Source of the DNA: Psychrobacter glacincola
GTDB lineage: Bacteria > Pseudomonadota > Gammaproteobacteria > Pseudomonadales > Moraxellaceae
Direction of reading: 5' to 3'
Assembly: GCF_904846075.1 (NCBI RefSeq)
Contig: NZ_CAJGZH010000001.1
Span: forward strand, 992,001 to 1,056,000
Length of the DNA: 64,000 nucleotides
Shown here: piece by piece, positions 39,953-48,548 of the stretch
Layout of the letters: every line of letters starts with the position of its first letter
How positions within the stretch are numbered: position 1 is the first letter of the stretch
Notes under the pieces: model-generated
What the model was told of the DNA's origin: nothing
Databases searched by the model: none
Seen by the model: only the letters and a program-made list of their open reading frames with translations
Translations under genes and position numbers: made by a program

Positions 39953-41119
39953 CTAAAACAGATTTTGTGCCCAACGTACGACACGCTGCCAAGTGCGGCT
40001 CATAAAGCCTGACTGCTCGATATCACTGGTCGCTATAATAGGCACTGAAGCCACCGCTTTACCATCAATAACCGCCATCATTTTGCCAATTTCTTGACCT
40101 TTTTTGATGGGTGCTTCTAGGCTCTCAGGAATATCTACCACAGTCGTGATTTTATTTTTTTGCGTTTTGCTGGTTAGAATTTGCAAATTATCCGCAGTGA
40201 CTAGTTCGACTTCATCAGCTTCACCGAACCAGACTGGAACTTTGCTGACGAATTGTCCAGCAGGTGCTTTGGTGACAGTAGTGAAGTGGCCAAAGCCCCA
40301 GTTGAGCAGCTCACGTGATTGATCGGCACGTGCTTGCTGGCTCTCTGTTCCCATAATCACAGAAATCAAGCGCATGCCATCACGATTGCTTGAAGCCGCT
40401 AAGCAATAGCCTGCGGCATCAGTGTGGCCAGTTTTTAAACCATCGACGGTAGGATCGGTTGCAAGTAGAGCATTACGGTTACCTTGAGTAATACCGTTAT
40501 AGGTGAACTCTTTTTCTGCATAAATACCATAATAGTCACCGCTATTCTTGATAATAGCACGTGACAATTTGGCCAAATCTAGTGCTGATGCCTCATGCCC
40601 TTCGTCAGGCATACCAGTAGAGTTGACGAAATGGGTATTTTTCATACCAAGTTTTTCTGCTTGCTCATTCATCAAGATAGCAAATGAGGCTTCGCTACCA
40701 GCGATATGCTCAGCCATAGCTTTTGAGGCATCGTTACCTGATTGAATAATAATACCGCGTAGCATGTCGATAACACTCGCAGATTTATTTACCGGCACAT
40801 ACATGCAAGACTGGCTGCTACTACCACGACACCAAGCATTTGGACTCATTATGACTTGGTCATCTTCTTTGAGGTCGCCTGATGCTAAGCGCTGCTCAAT
40901 GATGTAACTGGTCATCATTTTTGTCAAAGACGCTGGCGGTAGCGACTCATTGGCGTTCTTTTGTGCCAAAATCTCACCAGTATTATAATCCATCAATACA
41001 TAGGCGGTATTATCCATCTCAGGCGGCTGGATGGCTGCGTTTGCCATCACTGCACTCATAGAGATACTCACACCGACTACCAGCTGCACCAGCTGATTTT
41101 TTACACGCTTTACTGTCAT
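39953..41119 (-). CDS. dacC: D-alanyl-D-alanine carboxypeptidase (PBP5/6 type)
   Basis: Periplasmic penicillin-binding protein of 388 residues that trims the terminal D-Ala from peptidoglycan pentapeptides. The signal peptide is LVVGVSISMSAVMANAA. Active-site motifs are SLTK (S64, K67), the SGN of IIQSGNDASKAM, and KTG in VDGLKTGHTDAAGYC. The C-terminal PBP5-type domain is followed by a likely amphipathic membrane anchor (SGFMSRTWQRVVRWAQNLF). It is alone on the minus strand with a strong terminator. dacA, dacC and dacD cannot be told apart from sequence alone here, so the symbol is tentative. Confidence 0.93.
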   Translation of the reverse strand: MTVKRVKNQLVQLVVGVSISMSAVMANAAIQPPEMDNTAYVLMDYNTGEILAQKNANESLPPASLTKMMTSYIIEQRLASGDLKEDDQVIMSPNAWCRGSSSQSCMYVPVNKSASVIDMLRGIIIQSGNDASKAMAEHIAGSEASFAILMNEQAEKLGMKNTHFVNSTGMPDEGHEASALDLAKLSRAIIKNSGDYYGIYAEKEFTYNGITQGNRNALLATDPTVDGLKTGHTDAAGYCLAASSNRDGMRLISVIMGTESQQARADQSRELLNWGFGHFTTVTKAPAGQFVSKVPVWFGEADEVELVTADNLQILTSKTQKNKITTVVDIPESLEAPIKKGQEIGKMMAVIDGKAVASVPIIATSDIEQSGFMSRTWQRVVRWAQNLF

Positions 41120-41695
41120 ATATCGTTACACCGCATCATGAAACCAAATGTATCTACCGCTTGTACCTTGCACTAAATCTTATGCATCATTTTAAGTAGC
41201 CTGTCTTAAACATTCTGTTTAAAAACAATGTATTAATAAGAGTGGTGATGGCTGAGCGACAGACATAAAATTAACGCCTTATCTTAGCAAAATGCCAACC
41301 GATGGGGAATCGATAAATGCAAAAAAAGACCCGATTAAAAAGAAAGAGTAGTAAGAAGTAAACGTTTGCTCAGACTAGGACCGCCACAATGTCTCGAATA
41401 GAAATAATTCGACTGTCATAAAAAAGCTTACGGTCATCCTGTTGGTATAAACAGAATTATCGTAAGCTTTTTTGTTACTTACAAGCCTGATGAACAAGCT
41501 TATAAGGTGTCGCTAAATAGCCCATATTCAACGTTCCAAGACAGATAATGCCATGATTTATTGTCATTAATTATAGCTGACTTTATCAATTTAGAATCAA
41601 TGCTGGGGCATAGCTATTGTAAGAGATATCATAGGATGTCTGATAAGTAAGCCAATTATGATGTTGTAATTGTTGAGCTTAGTTATGATATTCCA
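41120..41695. other. Gap between dacC and small exported protein gene
   Basis: A 576-base gap between two minus-strand genes. It holds the dacC promoter region at its left side and a compound hairpin with T-runs on both strands (41420-41473). No open frame with a ribosome-binding site was found. Confidence 0.5.
41420..41473. terminator. Compound bidirectional terminator, possible sRNA end
   Basis: AAAAAAGCTTACG (41420-41432) pairs perfectly with CGTAAGCTTTTTT (41461-41473). The 28-base loop contains a second hairpin, CTGTT/AACAG. It lies 220 bases beyond the stop of the minus-strand gene at 41696, far for a simple terminator. Confidence 0.6.
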
Positions 41696-42133
41696 CTACT
41701 GGTATTCAGCATTCGCCAAATCTTCGCATAGAGCTTTGTTATCTTGTTTAGAGAAGCCCATTGTCCAGCTACGAATGCCTTGTAATATCTGGCGATAATC
41801 TTGCTGAGTGGATAGATATTGAATCGCTGCTTTTGGATCTTCTAAAGACGGCATCAACTCGTGAAGCTGCACGTTATAAGATTTATAAAAGCGCTGTTTT
41901 TGTTTGCCATTGAGCATCGGTGGACATATCTCTGATAGCACTTGCATGACCGCAATTTCATGCTTAGTAACATTGATGCCAGACATATCTAGAGGTATGG
42001 TCGTAGCAGAATTATTCGCCGCAAAGGATGCTTGAGATAGCATGGCAACAGACGTTACCAGTCCTGCAAGACTAATTTTGGACGCCGTCTTTGCTATCAC
42101 AGAAGCTATAGATAATATCGATTGATTTTTCAT
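41696..42133 (-). CDS. Small exported protein, unknown function
   Basis: A 145-residue protein with a signal peptide (SLAGLVTSVAMLSQASFA) and a mature part of about 105 residues. The mature domain has KHEIAVMQVLSEICPPML, YNVQLHELMPS and two cysteines (in EICPP and ALCEDL) that could form a disulphide. It may belong to the small exported family that I remember from Moraxella and Acinetobacter (MCR_0457-like). That link is from memory of the pattern and is tentative. No operon partner is evident. Confidence 0.65.
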   Translation of the reverse strand: MKNQSILSIASVIAKTASKISLAGLVTSVAMLSQASFAANNSATTIPLDMSGINVTKHEIAVMQVLSEICPPMLNGKQKQRFYKSYNVQLHELMPSLEDPKAAIQYLSTQQDYRQILQGIRSWTMGFSKQDNKALCEDLANAEYQ

Positions 42134-42762
42134 GCAGTATTACACTCGCTTATCTTTATTTAATGGTGATATGTTAATGGGTAAAAAAACAAAAGTCACA
42201 TAAAATATTGATTTATGTGTAGATATCTTGTGAGCCAAAGCTCTTTTTGAGCAACATATCAGCAGCATAGACTCATAAGTTACGTCAGCATAAAAATATA
42301 AGTTTGTATTGTTGTAAGGTGTTGCCTATTGTAACGTCATGCCAAGTTTTTTTGCTGTTATTGATGCAGATATCATAGAGATAAAATTATAAATTGGATA
42401 GATTCTGCGCAAAGACTGAGTTCGTGTCAGCGTATTATTAGGGTATAATCGCCCAAAATTATAGTGGCATCTACGTTTTGCTATATCAGTTTTTCCATAT
42501 CCATGCTGTGATATAAACACAGTGTCATTTTACTTTGATAGCGGTATGGCTTTTTTAACTTTTATAGTAAATTCAGCTATCATTTGACGCTCGCTAAATG
42601 CTTTTTATAAATACTATTTATGTAGAAAAAGTCAATGTAGATGTCAGTATCAACAGTATAATCACACAATCTAACCACCATTTTCGGGTCTGATTATAGC
42701 AATTTTATGCGGCTAAAGTTCATAAGTGGACAGGCGGTCATTAATGAGTATATTGAGTGAGA
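42134..42762. other. Long A/T-rich gap before surE
   Basis: A 629-base stretch between divergent genes, the longest gap in the window. It is A/T-rich with a TATAAT-like hexamer at about 42443-42448 on the plus strand. I see no open frame with a ribosome-binding site, tRNA or strong hairpin. Confidence 0.5.
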
Positions 42763-43575
42763 ATGAAATTTTTAATTAGTAATGATGATGGGGTTTATGC
42801 ACCAGGGTTATTGGCATTATATCAAGCCCTGTCTGCTATTGCAGAGGTGGTAGTGGTTGCGCCAAACAGTGAGCAAAGTGGCTGCGCGAGTGCTTTGAGC
42901 CTATCGATGCCATTATATACTCATCAATTGGATTCTGGTTTTATAGCGGTAAATGGCTCGCCTGCGGATTGTGTACATTTGGCATTGCATGAGTTGTATC
43001 CTGATACGCGTTTTGATAGTGTGATTACTGGTATCAATTCTGGTGCCAATCTTGGTCAAGACGTTTTATTTTCGGGTACCTTTGGTGCTGCATTAACCGC
43101 ACAGCTCTTTGGAATACCTGCCATTGCGACCTCCCTAGTGGGCGGCAGCGTCAAAGGAGAAAAGCAAGAGCAGACCAGTCATTATCAAATGGCGGCAGCT
43201 GAAATTGTTAAATTATTGATAGAAACATCGATATTAGATGCTTGCAAAAATTTGCCCTATCATGTATTAAACGTTAATATTCCTGATGTGGATAGTGCTG
43301 ATGAGATCAAAGGTCGGAAAATAACGGCGTTAGGGCACCGTCAGATTGCGCGTCCTGTACATCATGTGGTCGATCCACGTGGGCGTGATGCTTATTGGTT
43401 GTCGCTACGTAAATGCCCACATGAGTTGCCATTAGAAACTGAAGGTTTGCAGTCCTCCACAACAGATCTGACGGATGATCAAGCGGTAGCGGCGGGTTAT
43501 ATTAGTCTATCGCCAGTGCGCCTGCATCATACGCCAGCAGACACGCTTAAAACGCTGTCGGCGTTAATGCTATAA
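42763..43575 (+). CDS. surE: 5'/3'-nucleotidase and exopolyphosphatase SurE
   Basis: Metal-dependent nucleotidase of 270 residues that hydrolyses nucleoside monophosphates; it is linked to stationary-phase survival. The N-terminal MKFLISNDDGVYAPG holds the metal-binding ND motif. The family marks VAPNSEQSGCASALSLS, VNGSPADCVHLAL and GINSGANLGQDVLFSGTFGAA are all present. ATG 42763 is chosen over the GTG at 42757, because the family begins with M-K/R-I/F-L. It lies upstream of nlpD, as in other gammaproteobacteria, though pcm and rpoS are not present here. Confidence 0.96.
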   Translation: MKFLISNDDGVYAPGLLALYQALSAIAEVVVVAPNSEQSGCASALSLSMPLYTHQLDSGFIAVNGSPADCVHLALHELYPDTRFDSVITGINSGANLGQDVLFSGTFGAALTAQLFGIPAIATSLVGGSVKGEKQEQTSHYQMAAAEIVKLLIETSILDACKNLPYHVLNVNIPDVDSADEIKGRKITALGHRQIARPVHHVVDPRGRDAYWLSLRKCPHELPLETEGLQSSTTDLTDDQAVAAGYISLSPVRLHHTPADTLKTLSALML

Positions 43576-43739
43576 ATTTACGCTGCCAAAATGCGTCAAA
43601 CAGCTGGTCAATATCCTGATATTATCTGCGCTATTTTTCTTATTTGGCTGCCATTTATCTCATTTTTATCACCATTTTCAAAATGAGGACACGCCTTAGA
43701 AAATGGTTTACTATCGAGTGATTGATAATGATATTTGCC

Positions 43740-43774
43740 AAATACTAAATACTAAATACTAAATACTAAATACT
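43740..43774 (+). repeat. Heptamer tandem repeat (AAATACT)5
   Basis: Five exact copies of AAATACT in a row, followed by AAAC, about 80-110 bases before the nlpD start codon. A near-duplicate TTGTGAGTAACA with A/C variation follows at about 43800 and 43820. Confidence 0.85.
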
Positions 43775-43852
43775 AAACGGTATAAAAGTTAGCAAAATGC
43801 TTGTGAGTAACACAAGGAGTTTGTGAGTAACATAAAGAATAGGAAATCTTGT

Positions 43853-44647
43853 ATGAAGAAGCTTATTGCTGGATCGCGCTTTGCAACAGTGGCATTGATA
43901 GGTACTTTAACAGCAGCAACGTTAACGATGGTGGGCTGTGCAACCAAGCCTACTTACCAATCAGCCAACCAAGCGGGACCTAAGATTATTACCAATGCAC
44001 AAGGCGTTCCTAACTACCATCGTGTACAGCGTGGCGATACGGTCAGCCAGATTGCTGAGCGCTATCGTCTCAGTTACCGTCAAATCGGTTCGCTCAATGG
44101 TTTGGACAGCAAGTATACGATTTATAGTGGTCAATGGCTCAAGCTGTGGCAAGGTACGCCAGCCGATAACAATCGTTATAACGCGCCTACAACGACACAG
44201 CCAACGTACAGACCACCTGTAACGAGCGTGCCTAATAATAGCTCACAAAACCCTGTATACGAAGTGACGGCTAACGCAACGTCAGGCTATGAATATCCAA
44301 GTCGCAATCAAGTGACCCGTAACTTTGATGCGGCAGCGGGCACGATGGGTATGTGGTTTGCTGGTAATATCGGTGATCCCGTACTTGCTAGCCAATCTGG
44401 CACGGTACTGTACTCGGGCGATGGTCTGCCAGAGTATGGCAATCTTATTATGATTCGTCATAGTGATAATTACATCACAGCTTATGCGCATAATAGTCAG
44501 CTACTGGTCAAAGAAGGCGATGCTGTACAGCGCGGTCAGCGCATTGCAAACATGGGTAACAGTGGTCAAACCAATCAGGTCGGCTTAGAGTTCCAAGTGC
44601 GCTTAAATGGCAATCCTATTGATCCACGTGCGGTACTGGGGCGTTAA
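43853..44647 (+). CDS. nlpD: NlpD-like LysM/M23 lipoprotein
   Basis: Predicted outer-membrane lipoprotein of 264 residues. By analogy with E. coli NlpD it activates the amidase AmiC during septum splitting. The signal ends at a lipobox (TMVGCAT). A LysM domain (YHRVQRGDTVSQIAERYRL) is followed by a polar linker and an M23-type domain with GTVLYSGDGLPEYGNLIMIR. The HxxxD and HxH metal residues of active M23 peptidases are missing, as in E. coli NlpD, so it should be non-catalytic. ATG 43853 is chosen because AGGA lies eight bases ahead and MKKLIAG begins a normal signal. GTG 43823, after AAGGAG, is an alternative. Confidence 0.88.
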   Translation: MKKLIAGSRFATVALIGTLTAATLTMVGCATKPTYQSANQAGPKIITNAQGVPNYHRVQRGDTVSQIAERYRLSYRQIGSLNGLDSKYTIYSGQWLKLWQGTPADNNRYNAPTTTQPTYRPPVTSVPNNSSQNPVYEVTANATSGYEYPSRNQVTRNFDAAAGTMGMWFAGNIGDPVLASQSGTVLYSGDGLPEYGNLIMIRHSDNYITAYAHNSQLLVKEGDAVQRGQRIANMGNSGQTNQVGLEFQVRLNGNPIDPRAVLGR

Positions 44648-44685
44648 ACGTGATGCCAAGTTGTGACTGATTTGGCAAGTTTAGT

Positions 44686-44730
44686 GGCTTTATTCAGAGC
44701 GCTTGAATTTCAGAGTGTTTGAATAAAGCC
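44686..44730 (+). promoter_or_regulatory. Inverted repeat between nlpD and mltB
   Basis: GGCTTTATTCA (44686-44696) and TGAATAAAGCC (44720-44730) are perfectly complementary across a 23-base loop. A second, short hairpin TGCCAA/TTGGCA lies at 44654-44677. There is no T-run; it may be an intercistronic stability or attenuation element. Confidence 0.45.
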
Positions 44731-44786
44731 GCCTTAACTAAATCGGTTTATTTGAGTCGCTTTACTTATTCATACTTGAGAATTTT

Positions 44787-46091
44787 ATGATGTTAAAAAA
44801 ACAATATCTTGCTCTGTTTCCTGCGTTAGTGATGGTTGGGTGTACCAGCCAACAGGCAATGCAAAAACCTAGCAAACCCGTGCGTCAAGGCAACGTTCAG
44901 ATTACCCAAACTCAAACCATTCAAGTGAAGCCAGCACCGAAGCCTGTCATCAAGCCGCAGCCAGTGGCAAAGCCAAGCTATAACAGCTTCTCTGATTGGA
45001 AGTCGGATTTTTCTATGCGGGCGATTTCATCAGGTCATGATGCAGCGACGGTGCGTCGTCTACTTGATACCGCTTATTTAAATCAGCAAGTCATCTCACT
45101 TGACTCAGGACAGCCAGAGTTTTCTAAGATGCCATGGGAATATGTCGATTCTGCCGTATCTGATGGGCGTGTGAGTACTGGTAAGCGTAAGTTCGCCGAG
45201 CAACGGGCATTTTTATCGCAATTAGAATCGCAGTACGGTGTCAATGCAGAAATAATCGCTGCCATTTGGGGCATGGAGTCGTCATACGGCGTGGTGACGG
45301 GTAATAGCAGCATACCAAGCTCGCTTGCGAGTCTGGCTTATGATGGTCGTCGCCAAGAATTTGCCGAAACTCAGTTGTTGTCATTAGCGACGCTATTGCA
45401 GCGCGGTGATGTGTCTTGGTCGCAGCTCGATGGTTCTTGGGCAGGCGGCATGGGACAGACGCAGTTTATCCCTGATACTTGGCTGAAGCACGGAGTGGAT
45501 GGCGATGGTAATGGTCACCGTAACCCGTGGGCAACGGGCGATGCACTGGCGTCCACCGCTAATTATTTGAGCAACTCAGGTTGGGTTCGAGGTCTAGCGC
45601 CATTTTACGAAGCGACCATTCCTGCCTCATTCGATTATTCCATGGTTGGTAGTAAGCAGCCTGCCGCGAGATGGGCAGCGATGGGTGTTGATACGATAGC
45701 TGATGTTTATTTGGATGCCAATACTGAAATGGAGCTGTGGCTACCAGCTGGCAAGGATGGTCCAGTGTTGCTACTCAGCCCAAACTTTGATGTGATCAAA
45801 GTTTATAATAACTCATCGAGCTATGCGCTAGGTGTCAGCTTGTTGGGTAAAGCGCTTGCAGGACAAGGCGGGTTACAGAAATCATGGCCGCGTTATGAGC
45901 GTCCATTATCCACAGCTCAAGTACGAAATTTACAGCAGCGTTTGACCAACTCAGGCTATGACACTAAAGGCGCTGACGGTATCGTGGGTACCAATACTCG
46001 GTTGGCGTTCCAGCGCTGGCAAGCAGACAATGGTCAGACTCCAGACGGCTTTATTACTCAGCGTAGTGCGTCATCGTTAGCTTCGTGGTGA
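44787..46091 (+). CDS. mltB: MltB-family lytic murein transglycosylase
   Basis: Predicted outer-membrane lipoprotein of 434 residues that cleaves peptidoglycan glycan strands to 1,6-anhydromuropeptides. The signal ends at a lipobox (VMVGCTS). A proline-rich linker comes first, then the SLT_2 domain with the catalytic glutamate in IWGMESSYGVVTG, GSWAGGMGQTQFIPDTWL and DGDGNGHRNPWATGDALAS. The C-terminus is a peptidoglycan-binding domain (LQQRLTNSGYDTKGADGIVG). Neighbouring nlpD and dacC are also wall-remodelling genes. Two adjacent ATG codons (44787, 44790) are possible starts. Confidence 0.94.
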   Translation: MMLKKQYLALFPALVMVGCTSQQAMQKPSKPVRQGNVQITQTQTIQVKPAPKPVIKPQPVAKPSYNSFSDWKSDFSMRAISSGHDAATVRRLLDTAYLNQQVISLDSGQPEFSKMPWEYVDSAVSDGRVSTGKRKFAEQRAFLSQLESQYGVNAEIIAAIWGMESSYGVVTGNSSIPSSLASLAYDGRRQEFAETQLLSLATLLQRGDVSWSQLDGSWAGGMGQTQFIPDTWLKHGVDGDGNGHRNPWATGDALASTANYLSNSGWVRGLAPFYEATIPASFDYSMVGSKQPAARWAAMGVDTIADVYLDANTEMELWLPAGKDGPVLLLSPNFDVIKVYNNSSSYALGVSLLGKALAGQGGLQKSWPRYERPLSTAQVRNLQQRLTNSGYDTKGADGIVGTNTRLAFQRWQADNGQTPDGFITQRSASSLASW

Positions 46092-46456
46092 AACAGGTTG
46101 ATAGAACTTTTTTTGACTCGTATTAATTCTCATATTAGCGTGCTAAAAGAAATTTTTTAACCATCATTTTTGACGGTAATATTTAATACGATGAGCTTAG
46201 TGAATAAAATAAAAAAGCACCTTATTAGGGTGCTTTTTTATTTTACGCTATGATTATTTTTCAACAGACTTTAATCTTGTTAGGTTTCAATAAATAATAT
46301 CGACACAAGAAGACTGATACTGTGACTGATAAACGCTACAATGTTTGTTTATTCATGCGCTTTGTTTATCAACGCGCTATTTATAAGAGCTGACATTATA
46401 TTTGTCTGTTCAATCTTTTAATATTAGATACAATAGATCCTTTATCCTCATAACGA
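46092..46456 (+). other. Gap between mltB and modB
   Basis: A 365-base gap that contains the mltB terminator (46210-46238) and then an A/T-rich promoter region for modB. No gene is supported. Confidence 0.55.
46210..46239 (+). terminator. Rho-independent terminator of mltB
   Basis: AAAAAAGCACC pairs with GGTGCTTTTTT around a short A/T loop, with a strong T-run. Confidence 0.9.
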
Positions 46457-47179
46457 ATGGCAACGAGCAGTGGCATTATGATAGACCAATCTCTTATGTC
46501 CGATATGCTTAGTCCATTTTGGGTCAGTATTAAGCTTGCTGGGGTCACTACCATTTGTCTACTACTGTTTGCAACGCCTGTGGCTTATTGGCTCGCTAAG
46601 CCCAGTCGTAGGCAAGTTGTGGCACGTCTTAAAGTCTTGCTTATGGGCATCATTGCCATGCCATTGGTTTTGCCGCCTACCGTCATTGGCTTTTATCTTT
46701 TATTACTGTTAAGCCCTAGTGTCGGTATTGGTAAATGGCTTAGCGAACATCATATCAGCCCCTTGATATTTACCTTTGAAGGTCTTGTCATTGGTTCGAT
46801 TATTTACTCCTTGCCTTTTTATATTCAGCCTGTTTATGCCCAATTTTTACGTATTCCACAAAGCGTGATGGAAGTGGCACATTTATTGGAGCCAAGCCGT
46901 TTCAAGCGGTTTCTCAGAGTCGCTCTGCCACAAGCGCGTGTCGGTATTGTGCTCGGCAGCTTAATAAGTTTTGCCCATACTATTGGTGAGTTTGGCGTGG
47001 TTTTGATGATAGGGGGTAGTATAGCCGATGAGACTAAAGTGGTCTCGATTGCGATATATGAGCAAGTAGAGGCGCTAAATTACGAGGCAGCGCACATGAT
47101 GTCTGGGATTCTCATCATTATGGGAGTGGTTATGGTGGCGTTGATTGCTAGTGTGAGCCGGCTGAATCAACGCTCATAA
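46457..47179 (+). CDS. modB: Molybdate ABC transporter permease ModB
   Basis: Inner-membrane permease of 240 residues with about five or six hydrophobic helices. The ModB-like stretch MPLVLPPTVIGFYLLLLLSP and the cytoplasmic EAA-loop type sequence EVAHLLEPSRFKRFLRVALPQA (contacts the ATPase) are clear. SFAHTIGEFGVVLMIGG is also typical. No modA or modC is adjacent, so it must work with partners coded elsewhere, unless it belongs to a different oxyanion transporter. ATG 46457 is used; ATG 46478 is an alternative start. Confidence 0.88.
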   Translation: MATSSGIMIDQSLMSDMLSPFWVSIKLAGVTTICLLLFATPVAYWLAKPSRRQVVARLKVLLMGIIAMPLVLPPTVIGFYLLLLLSPSVGIGKWLSEHHISPLIFTFEGLVIGSIIYSLPFYIQPVYAQFLRIPQSVMEVAHLLEPSRFKRFLRVALPQARVGIVLGSLISFAHTIGEFGVVLMIGGSIADETKVVSIAIYEQVEALNYEAAHMMSGILIIMGVVMVALIASVSRLNQRS

Positions 47180-47225
47180 GATTGCAGTTAATACCTATAG
47201 CTTGAGTTAATGCGTTAAAATTTAT

Positions 47226-48230
47226 TTATCCATTTTTTTTCATCATATCTAAGTCACTTGAGTAGGCAAATAAAGCTGGTGCACCGCCCGTATGCCAAAA
47301 TAAGACACGATCGGTTTTCTTGATTTTGCCAGACCGAATCATATCTATGAGTCCGCCCATCGCACGACCCGTATAGACAGGATCTAAAAGTATGCCTTCT
47401 GTTTGAGCTGTCATCGCAATGGCTTCATTTTCTAATGTACCAACCACGCCATAGCCTTCGCCCACATAATCAGAGTTGAGTGTTAAATCGGTTTCTGAAA
47501 ACTGATGATCGGCACCGATAAGGGTGGCCGTGCTATTGGCAAGCGCGACGGTATACTGATCAAAAGGCACTTTGTCTGTTTCACCTTTATCGATATTGAT
47601 ACCTACGATTTGGGCGGGCGAATTGAGTATTTTTTTGCCAAGCATCAAGCCGGCTTGTGTTGCCCCAGAGCTAGAAGCAAAAACGATATGAGTAAATGAT
47701 AGGTTCATGCTTTCGCGTTGCGATTCCAACTCTTTAAAAGCTTCTACAAACGCTAAAGCACCCAGCTCATTGGAGCCGCCATAGGGTATGACATATGATT
47801 TTTTGCCTTGTTTTGTTAACTGCTCAACGATTTTAGGAATGTCTTCTCCTTTGCGATTGGCGCCTGCCCAATGGATGTGTGATCCAAAAATTTTGTCTAA
47901 TAAAAGATTGCCACTTGTTTGTTCGGGTTCTTCTCCACCCAATACTAAATGGCAGTCAAGTCCCAAGCTTGCAGCTGCGGCAGCAGTTTGGCGACAATGG
48001 TTTGATTGTGCGGCACCTGCCGTAATCACGCAATCAGCACCTTGAGCAAGGGCATCACCCATGATAAATTCAAGCTTACGGGTTTTATTACCACCCAATG
48101 CCAGTCCCGTGTTGTCATCTCGTTTCATAAAAATAGTAGGGCCATCAAGCGCTTTACTCAATCTGCTGAGTGCTATTAATGGAGTGGGAAAGAAGCCCAA
48201 TGATTGTCTGGGTATGTGGTTATATTCCAT
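47226..48230 (-). CDS. dcyD: D-cysteine desulfhydrase / ACC deaminase-like PLP enzyme
   Basis: Fold-type II PLP enzyme of 334 residues. The PLP-binding lysine lies in ALGGNKTRKLEF, preceded by FMKRDD; AAQSNHCRQTAAAAASLGL forms the substrate and phosphate area, and FWHTGGAPALFAY closes the active site. This pattern fits DcyD-like D-cysteine desulfhydrases, which break D-cysteine to pyruvate, sulphide and ammonia. True ACC deaminases are close relatives and cannot be ruled out. AAAGGGA precedes the start on the minus strand. It is a single gene. Confidence 0.87.
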   Translation of the reverse strand: MEYNHIPRQSLGFFPTPLIALSRLSKALDGPTIFMKRDDNTGLALGGNKTRKLEFIMGDALAQGADCVITAGAAQSNHCRQTAAAAASLGLDCHLVLGGEEPEQTSGNLLLDKIFGSHIHWAGANRKGEDIPKIVEQLTKQGKKSYVIPYGGSNELGALAFVEAFKELESQRESMNLSFTHIVFASSSGATQAGLMLGKKILNSPAQIVGINIDKGETDKVPFDQYTVALANSTATLIGADHQFSETDLTLNSDYVGEGYGVVGTLENEAIAMTAQTEGILLDPVYTGRAMGGLIDMIRSGKIKKTDRVLFWHTGGAPALFAYSSDLDMMKKNG

Positions 48231-48548
48231 ATTTTGTCCCTTTCATAATAAAAAAATGCTGAATAATTTTGAAACATAGCCATTGATAAAGTCAGTTAAA
48301 AATGATTATTTAGCGGCTATAAATAGCCAATAATTATACGTCGTAACAGCCTTATAAAACGTATGAATGCGTATCCAGCTTGAGAATCAGTGGAATCCTA
48401 AGGGTTAATCTACCAAATATAAAACAAATAGTCCTCATGCAAAATTGACAGGTTGCATGAGGACTATTTGTTTTATTAACAAACTGTTTATTTTATTGAG
48501 AAACTGTTGAGAGCTGTTTTAGAACTATTCGTCAAACCAATTAGACGG
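48231..48548 (-). other. Gap between dcyD and Tsx-like porin gene
   Basis: A 318-base gap between two minus-strand genes. Its main content is the 24-bp inverted repeat at 48419-48476; the rest is the dcyD promoter region. No gene is seen. Confidence 0.55.
48419..48476 (-). terminator. Very long perfect inverted repeat, likely terminator
   Basis: Two 24-base arms (48419-48442 and 48453-48476) are exactly complementary around a 10-base loop. On the minus strand the stem ends in TTTGTTTTAT. It lies 72 bases past the porin stop. The stem is much longer than ordinary terminators. Confidence 0.75.

Noticed and set aside
43659..43687. CTCATTTT/AAAATGAG inverted repeat after surE
   Set aside because: Weak A/T-rich stem in A/T-rich DNA, without T-run; could be chance.
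43740..43774. CRISPR-like array
   Set aside because: Units are seven bases with no spacers; a simple tandem repeat.
44787..46091. rpoS expected downstream of nlpD
   Set aside because: The gene here is clearly an MltB transglycosylase, not a sigma factor.
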